Assembly: GCA_959347315.1 (NCBI GenBank)
Contig: OY365815.1
Location: 13,121,158 to 13,185,157 of the forward strand
Origin: Bimastos eiseni
Lineage: Eukaryota; Annelida; Clitellata; Crassiclitellata; Lumbricidae
DNA length: 64,000 bases
Reading direction: 5' to 3'
A program made the translations under genes and the position numbers. This document shows, piece by piece, positions 56,906 to 64,000 of this stretch; within the stretch, counting starts at the first letter, position 1; each line of letters opens with the position of its first letter. The notes under the pieces are model-generated. The model ran no database searches. It saw only the letters and a list, made by a program, of their open reading frames with translations, and had not been told where the DNA came from.

Positions 56906-59277
56906 CAGCGGTTTTCAAACGGTGGTACGCGTACCACTTGTGGTACGCGAGGTGGCGCTAGGTGGTACGCGAAAAAATTTAAAAAATTGAAAATTTCTCT
57001 TACTCTCTTTGATTAGTCTCTGCCAGGATTTTTTTGATGTTGAAACGTCACAGCCTCGTCATTTATTTTTCACAACAAATAATAATTATTATTTTAAACT
57101 TTCACAACAGATTTTTATATTTATAATTATAATTTAAAATCTGGTCATCCATGGATAAATGGTTGAAAAGAAAGCAAGAATCTCCAACCGTCAGCACTGA
57201 ATCCACCGAGATTGACACTCCAGAGGCCAGAGTTGACCCTGACGAGAAGGAAGGTACTTGTAAGCAGCGTAAGATTATAGTTAGACGGTATGACGACAGT
57301 TATTTATCCTTTGGATTTACGTGGTGCGGTGATAACAAAGAACCCAAGCCTCAGTGTGTGATCTGCAGTGAAAAACTTTCAAATCATTCAATGAAACCTT
57401 CTCTAGTTCAGCTCCATTTAATTACAAAACATCTCCTTTTTAAAGATAAACCACTTGAATTTTTTAAACGAAAAAAAATGGAAATGCTACAAAGTAAAAA
57501 AAGTTTAAAGTCGTTTACTTCAGCTAGTTCACAAGCATTAGAAGCATCTTATTTGGTTAGTTTGCGAATAGCTCAAACAGCAAAACCGCACACGATTGGG
57601 GAGAGTCTAATATTACCTGCTGCTAAAGATATTGTGACTTGTTTGCCTGGACAAAATGCTGCAAAAAAGCTTGATACTGTTCCTTTGTCGGATAACACTG
57701 TTTCACGACGCATTCAAGATTTAGCTTCTGATGTAAAGAAAATACTCATCCAAAGGATCCAGCAAAGCAAACTTTTTGCGATTCAGTTTGATGAGAGTAC
57801 AGATGTTACAAACTGTGCTCAATTGATGATGTATGTTAGATATGAACACGAACAGGCCATCGAAGAAGAATTCTTTATCTGGTCGAGCAACTGCCAATGA
57901 AATATTTAAAAAGGTTGATGATTTTGTTGTTGCCAATGGAATAAATTGGAGAAGCTGCGTTGGGGTGTGCTCTGATGGGGCAGTTGCTATGACGGGCAAG
58001 CATGGTGGGGTGGTTACTCAAATCAAGCAAGTTGCACCGGAGCTATGCCTGCAACTTTAAAGACAGTTTTAGACCAGTCTGTTAAAATAGTTAACTTTAT
58101 AAAAGCTCGGGCTCTAAACTCACGCATGTTTTCCATAATTTGTAACGAAATGGGGAGTGAACACAATAAACTTCTTTTGCACACTGAAGTGCGATGGCTA
58201 TCTCGAGGAAAGGTTTTATCTCGGCTTTTTGAACTGCGCTCAGAAGTCCAAATCTTTCTGATGGACAGTAAATTTGAAACATCTCATTTACTTTTGGATG
58301 AATTGTGGTTAATGCGTTTGGCATATTTGGCTGATATTTTTGGAAAACTAAACGAACTAAATTCGAGTTTACAAGGGAGAAATATCACTCCATTTACTGT
58401 TATGGATAAAATAAATGCAATGGCGAAGAAGCTCCAGTTCTTTTTGTCAGACATTTCGCACTCTCGTGTTACTTCATTTTCTTCTCTGGAGTCTTTTCTA
58501 ACGGACAATGACCTTAAACTTCATGCTAATTTGATCGACGATATCAAGAAACACTGCTCGCAATTGATATTAGATTTCCATGTATATTTTCCTGATCAAC
58601 TGGATGACAAGGAATGGATTCGAAATCCATTTTCGGATGTAATGTTGCCAACCGATTTATCAGTGCATGAATGAGACCAATTTGTTGTGTGATGGAGGAT
58701 TGCAGAACGAATTCAAGAAAGACATTTTGTGCGATTTCTGGCTGAAGCAAAGAGCTGAATATGGCTTAATTTCTGATCGAGCGTTAAAATTTTTAATTCC
58801 ATTCAGCACATCCTATTTATGTGAAGCTGGTTTCTCAGCTATGCTAGCCATCAAAAACAAACACAGAACAAAGCTTGAACTCGAACCAGATTTGCGATTG
58901 AAATTGACAAATATCAAACCAGATATTGCAAATGTGTGCTTGTTAAAACAAGCCCACAGCTCACATAAGCCGAGTAACTCAGTAACACATTCTAATATTG
59001 ATTTTATCTTTCTTTTTTGTTTTTTTGTTGATACATTCTTAACATTACAAAATGAATAAATAATAGTTTGCTAGTAATTAGTTTGCTGTTAAAACTAATA
59101 GTTGCTAAAACTAAACATCATTTTAAGCGTTGTTAAAACCTTGCAACCTTGCATTATTTGTCTAAGTGTTTAGAGACTCTAGTCTAGTATAGTCTAGTCA
59201 TAGCGCACCTGGTGGTACGCAAACTTTCGATTTTTTTATCTGGTGGTACAATAAAAAATAAAGTTTGAAAACCGCTG
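56906..59277 (+). mobile_element. Nearly complete hAT transposon
   Basis: Both ends read CAGCGGTTTTCAAAC inward, with GTGGTACGC repeats just inside each. The 8-bp duplications CCTTATGC at 56898-56905 and 59278-59285 are identical. At 2372 bp with a full-length though broken transposase it is the best-preserved hAT copy here. The perfect target duplication and near-identical ends suggest a fairly recent insertion. Confidence 0.95.
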
Positions 59278-62200
59278 CCTTATGCAACTACGAAAAGGAA
59301 AGCGAGTAAGTCGGAGTAACAGAGGGAGCTGGAGAGAAAGGAAGGGAGATAAAAATCGGCCATGTCAAAAAGCTGCTCATCGCAGAAGACTGAAGAAGAA
59401 GGAAGAAGAAGAAGAAGAAGAAGGAGAAGAAGAAGAAGAAGAAGAAGAAGAAAGCATTTAGAGGTGTATACATCGGACATTCAGCGTGGCTTTGAAACAA
59501 GTTTCTGCCTTCTGACGTGTCTCCTTCAGAACTCCGCAACTAGACACTGCGCTTGTGGGCCACTCCTATGCATACTCCGAGTATACATATTGCCTTCTGG
59601 AGCCTCCGTTTAAAGCTGCGTCAAGATGAGCTCCGTCGTGAGGAGGCGCCACAGGGATAGTGACCTCGTCAATCGACACATCATCTGTTGCAGATTAGCG
59701 CGCCTTTCAGCGGCGCAGACGAAGCGTGGAGGCGCCGCTCAGCGATGAACGGTAAAACTCTCATGAAATTCGTCGACATGGCAACTCATCAGCGCCACCT
59801 ATGGGTCGAGAGGCGGGACGCGCTGATGGAATTATCTCACTCACCCATGGGTAATGGGACTTTCGCATTGCGTAGCGCGATCACTTAGGAATATTGGTTC
59901 GGTTTTTAGGGTGCGCTGTAATATAGTGGCTAACGTGCAAACTGTTAATAGAGAGTGCTGGGTATGAGTTGACTCAGATGACCTGATAAGTTGAAACTCA
60001 TAAATTAACTCACTTGCTGTGATTTATGAGTTTGAATTAACTCATCTCAGAGAGTGTGAGTCATGAGTTTAATTCATAATTTCTGTGAATTTGAGTTATA
60101 GGCCTAATTGTCAATTTCGAAATCAACTCACTCTTCTGCTTAAAGCTAATATCAGTCATGTTTGAGATGCTAAACATGTGGACTGTGGTGTTCACTTTTA
60201 CTCAGTAATAAAAACGTGATTCATCTATTAATAACAATAACGGCAATACTAGTAAGTTAGTAATAATAAACTGATGATACCAGATCGTGGTAACTGTGCA
60301 TTTGTAGAACGTTCGATTTGAACGTGCTAGTATGAAACATGTGTGAGTTGATGATTTAACTCATTTAACAACTGAGTTTGAGTTAACTCATTTCACAGAG
60401 GATGATTTGAGTTTGAGTTTTAACTCATTTTGAGGTGCATGAGTTGAGTTTTGATTTAACTCATTTCTTGTATGAGTTTACCCAGTTTACATTGTTAATA
60501 GAGATGCCGCAGATTCAAATCGACATAAATCTTTTCTAGATAACTGATTCTCTTGCGTCCCTAGTCATTTTAGATCAGTCGGCGAGGGAGTCTCAGTTAG
60601 GAGTTAGTCAGATTATTGCTAAAAGGGTTATTAATAAGGTGATTAATTATTCACGAGTATACCTTGGGCTTCATATATCGAGGCTAAGCATATAAGACAA
60701 TGAAGTGGCTAAAACAGGCTGTCTCTCGGGAATATAGGAGACTGCTGTATTTGATTCTTACACGACTAAAGAGAATTCGTTGACGATTAAATGGTAATGA
60801 TCACAAGCTTGATGTTATAAATAGTATTCTCCCGTCTGCAGCTCCCTGACGGTGTACACACATGGCTCGTCGACTATATCTGTTACAAAGAAGCCACACC
60901 ATTCGATTTGGTGGGCGACTGTCTACAGTAGCAAATATCAATGTCAGCGTAATACGCGTATCTGGCCTGCATGGGAACGCCCAAATAAGCCGTGGGTGCC
61001 TCTGACCTGCACCAACTTCGGTGACTTCATGAGCGCAACAGAATGGTGCAATTTGCAGATGACACCTATCTCTTGGTCGCTGGTTCTATGCAGGGCTGCA
61101 AACATGTTGGTTTTTTGGTTATTTGGTTTTACAAAAAAGCAAAAGATACGAAAAATGGCAATTTTTGTTTTTTTTGGGGTTTTTTAAATATTTTTTTCGA
61201 TTTGCTAATATTACTATTATATTACTGTGCATTATTCAATCCGAAATCCAGCTAAATTAGTTATAAAAACGAGTTGGAGCTCTTTTTCATGTTGCGTTTG
61301 ATGCTTTTAATAACAAGACTGTTGTGACAAATCCAAAGGAAAACTAAAACCCAAATAAAACAAAACACAACTTCTGACTGTTTAAAATCTTGGTTTCTTG
61401 CACCTCTGGTATGAACCAGAGACGCTATTGTTCTTGAGCTTGCTGCTGTGCAGCGGTGGACTAAGGCAAACAATCTGCGCCTCAATACGACCAAGACCAG
61501 AGAAATGCTGGTGACTAGGAGACAAACGGTTGAGCAAGATCCTCCACTCCTGTCAAGAATCGAGCAGAAGAGGGAGATGAAGATACTTTGCGTCATCATT
61601 ACAAGTGAATATATAGCGCGCAACGTTTCACGTTAATCGAGTAACTCCTCCGCTGTTTGGACTTTGACAGTGCCAGTCCCAAGCCTAGGCAAAGGAGGAG
61701 GGCGACACCAAATCATCTTTGATATGGAACGGTGTCGTTAATAAATCAACACACACGTTAATCGAGTGCTGGGGGTCTGCGCTGGGTCCATACATGCTCT
61801 AGGGGTCTTGAGGTGGCATGGACTCGCCACCGACAGCCTGTCCACAGAATTGTTGTCAAAGCTACCACCATCTCTCGATTTCTTTACGCCTCCCGAGCTT
61901 GGTGGGGGCTAACAACAGCAGAGGACTGAAGCTGCCTAGAAGCTGCACTTCATTTCCCAACGCAGCATCGTCAATCGCTGGGGAAGGTGGTGGTGACAGA
62001 GGCTCACGGTCTACGACGACTGTTCCCTCCCGTTGCACCGAAAAGCTACAGCTTGCGGGCTAGGTCACACCCATTTAACCTCCCGACCAAAGACGAAACG
62101 TGCTTTATCCCAAGAATTTTGTACAAATATTAAGCTATTGATAAAGCTGCAGCGATAAGATAAAGTAGAATTGAACAGAACTCAGAACCTTTGTAACTGA

Positions 62201-64000
62201 ATTTCTCCTCGTGTAACTAACATCAGTGTGTCAGTTTGTCTAATAAACGAAGATATACATGGACATATAATTAGTACACGGGGTGAAGATGATATATGGT
62301 CTGTGTTGAAAATGCAGCACTCCGCTTTATGTCAAACAATACCTAAGCTTATCTAGAATCACCTTGCCATACCCTGCCTTATCTGACACTTACTAACTTA
62401 CCTTACCTCTTACCTACTTATTTACTTACATATACCTAACGATGCCATGCATAACTTTCCTTACACCATGCCAAACCGTGCCTTGTCGTATCTTGCATAT
62501 TCTTACTTCACTATTATTTATGTGAATATAGTGTGTTACTGGGCGAGAAGGAGGAACGACTTAACAGCATCCATCTTTTTTAAAATAAATGTAAATCAGA
62601 CTTTCAGAACAACAATTAAATAGTCAATTAATATTTTATACTTTAATTTATCGAAGGTAAAGCAAATTATTCTAGTCCTTTTGTAGAGTAGATGACACTT
62701 CTGCACAACGCCCTATATACAGAGTAGATGACATTGTATGCAGTCCTCCGAGAGGGAGGCCCGCAATCAACTTGTGAAATTTTTTTATAATCAGTTATGA
62801 AAGTCTTATGATTTATGCCTTTGTAAATATGATATTAGGCCTACTGACACTTTAGCAAAAATTAGTTTTAACTGCAAGCACCTGAATATGACGGAACTTA
62901 TCATTTTTGCTGTTTAACACGCCAGCTTCTGTCTAAGAGACCCGTGAATACTCTGATTAGGGACCTGGGATTTGTCTGACCAGAAGCCAGGAATTTCTCG
63001 GACTATGGAGGCCCGGAATATCTGTTGTCGGGTCTGATCATATAACACAACGTACTGTTTAGCAGTAGCAACACGTAGCAAAACGTTCTGTTGAGTCCAT
63101 CGTGTGTATACAGCTATCTCGATCTTTCTTGGATACAAGAGTATGAAATTTTACTACAGTCCAGCATGCTTCCTATAATATACTCTCGTATTTTGGATAT
63201 ACTTTATTTAGGGTCCGCAATTCCTACAGGTATCATGAACTCTAGGTAAAACTACGCTAAGGGTCCACACACCCTGACTCCTACACCGGCGCTAGAGAAG
63301 TTATTAGCACCTTCGTGAGGTTCTTGTATAGGTCGCTCTATAAGTGTTCATATATAAATTATAATACATTACCGTATCGTCTGCCCTCAAATTACCTTAC
63401 TTATCTTCACGGTCTCTTGAGTTACCTTCGCATTAGGTGAGGTTTATCGTTTCATTGGTTGCGCTGTGGTGGCCTGTGATGGACCTACCGCATCGCCGGA
63501 CTGACGACAGGTGGCGTTCGCGGGTCACGCGGGGCCCAATTGGTCCATCGACAGATCGTTAGGAGTAGGAGGTCGATCGAAGCAACGGAGGATTCGCCTG
63601 TCGACATAGGAGCAGAGGGAGGAGCAGGAGACGTCTGCGCCTGCCTCTGTAGAATGAGGAGGAAGGCGAGGGGTAGAGGAAGAGGTAGGGAATGACACGA
63701 AAGAAGAGTGTGAGAAGAAGGAGGAGGTAGAGGAAGATGAAGAGAATGAGCTGGGAGAACAGAGGATAGTATGAAGGAGGTAGAAGAAGAAGGAGAGGAT
63801 GAGAATGGATGAGAAGAAAAGGAGGGAGGAGATGAGGAGGAAAGACGGAGGAATATGGATTGGATATAGGATAACTGAGAGGAGAACTCGTGAGAATCTT
63901 AAGAATCTAGGAAGAAGGATTGGAGGAGCGACTAAACAGAAGAGAACTTAGAAGGAGGCAGGAGAGAAGGAGAGAAACAGGATGAGGAGGATGACTGTGG

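Overview
The window is animal nuclear DNA, most likely from a marine invertebrate; I cannot name a species or be sure of the phylum. It has spliced genes with GT-AG introns, AATAAA signals, tRNA-headed SINEs, non-LTR retrotransposon pieces, hAT elements with 8-bp target duplications and a decayed Polinton (Maverick). Prefoldin 5 and an hnRNP A/B gene have typical animal exon structures. SUEL lectin, LRAT-fold and expanded rhodopsin-class receptor genes are common in marine invertebrates. There is no prokaryotic gene organisation; most open frames are chance frames in microsatellites.

Layout. 0.5-8.5 kb: two exons (SUEL lectin, CUB-like) of one plus-strand secreted or surface protein whose 5' part lies outside the window. 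They are separated by a 7.1-kb intron holding a CCAT/CCGT satellite, CATA/TATG arrays, a LINE tail and an hAT element with another repeat nested in it. 8.5-14.6 kb: repeats plus two candidate exons, one a likely terminal coding exon followed by AATAAA. 14.6-19.0 kb: Polinton remnant with integrase+chromodomain, zinc-ribbon/phospholipase-A2-like, packaging ATPase, capsid-like and hydrophobic-protein genes, all broken. It is bracketed by two direct copies of a SINE-containing repeat. 19-21.7 kb: minisatellites and repeats.

21.8-36 kb: the conserved core. A five-exon prefoldin subunit 5 gene (minus) and a ten-exon hnRNP A1/A2-type gene (plus) lie head to head, 962 bp apart. Every hnRNP junction keeps frame to give 353 residues. 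Downstream, 36-43.3 kb is repeat-poor and T/G-rich and has splice signals consistent with a spliced 3' UTR and a possible NMD-linked cassette exon.

44-64 kb: MITEs and LINE fragments surround three intact single-exon frames. These are a 541-residue zinc-ribbon/LRAT/glycine-zipper protein (46.2-47.9 kb), an unrecognised 241-residue ORF (51.2-51.9 kb, minus) and a 377-residue rhodopsin-class receptor lacking several activation motifs (53.0-54.1 kb, minus). A nearly complete hAT transposon with frameshifted BED-finger transposase occupies 56.9-59.3 kb. A decayed LINE ORF2 lies at 60.9-62.1 kb, and the window ends in purine-rich sequence.

Most promising for follow-up: the LRAT/glycine-zipper protein, the hnRNP 3'-UTR splice switch, the mirrored 32-bp divergent start region in the Polinton, the hAT element carrying fossil C2H2 zinc fingers, and the receptor that keeps an open frame while losing canonical GPCR residues. 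All calls are by-eye homology and splice reasoning; no search or alignment was run.
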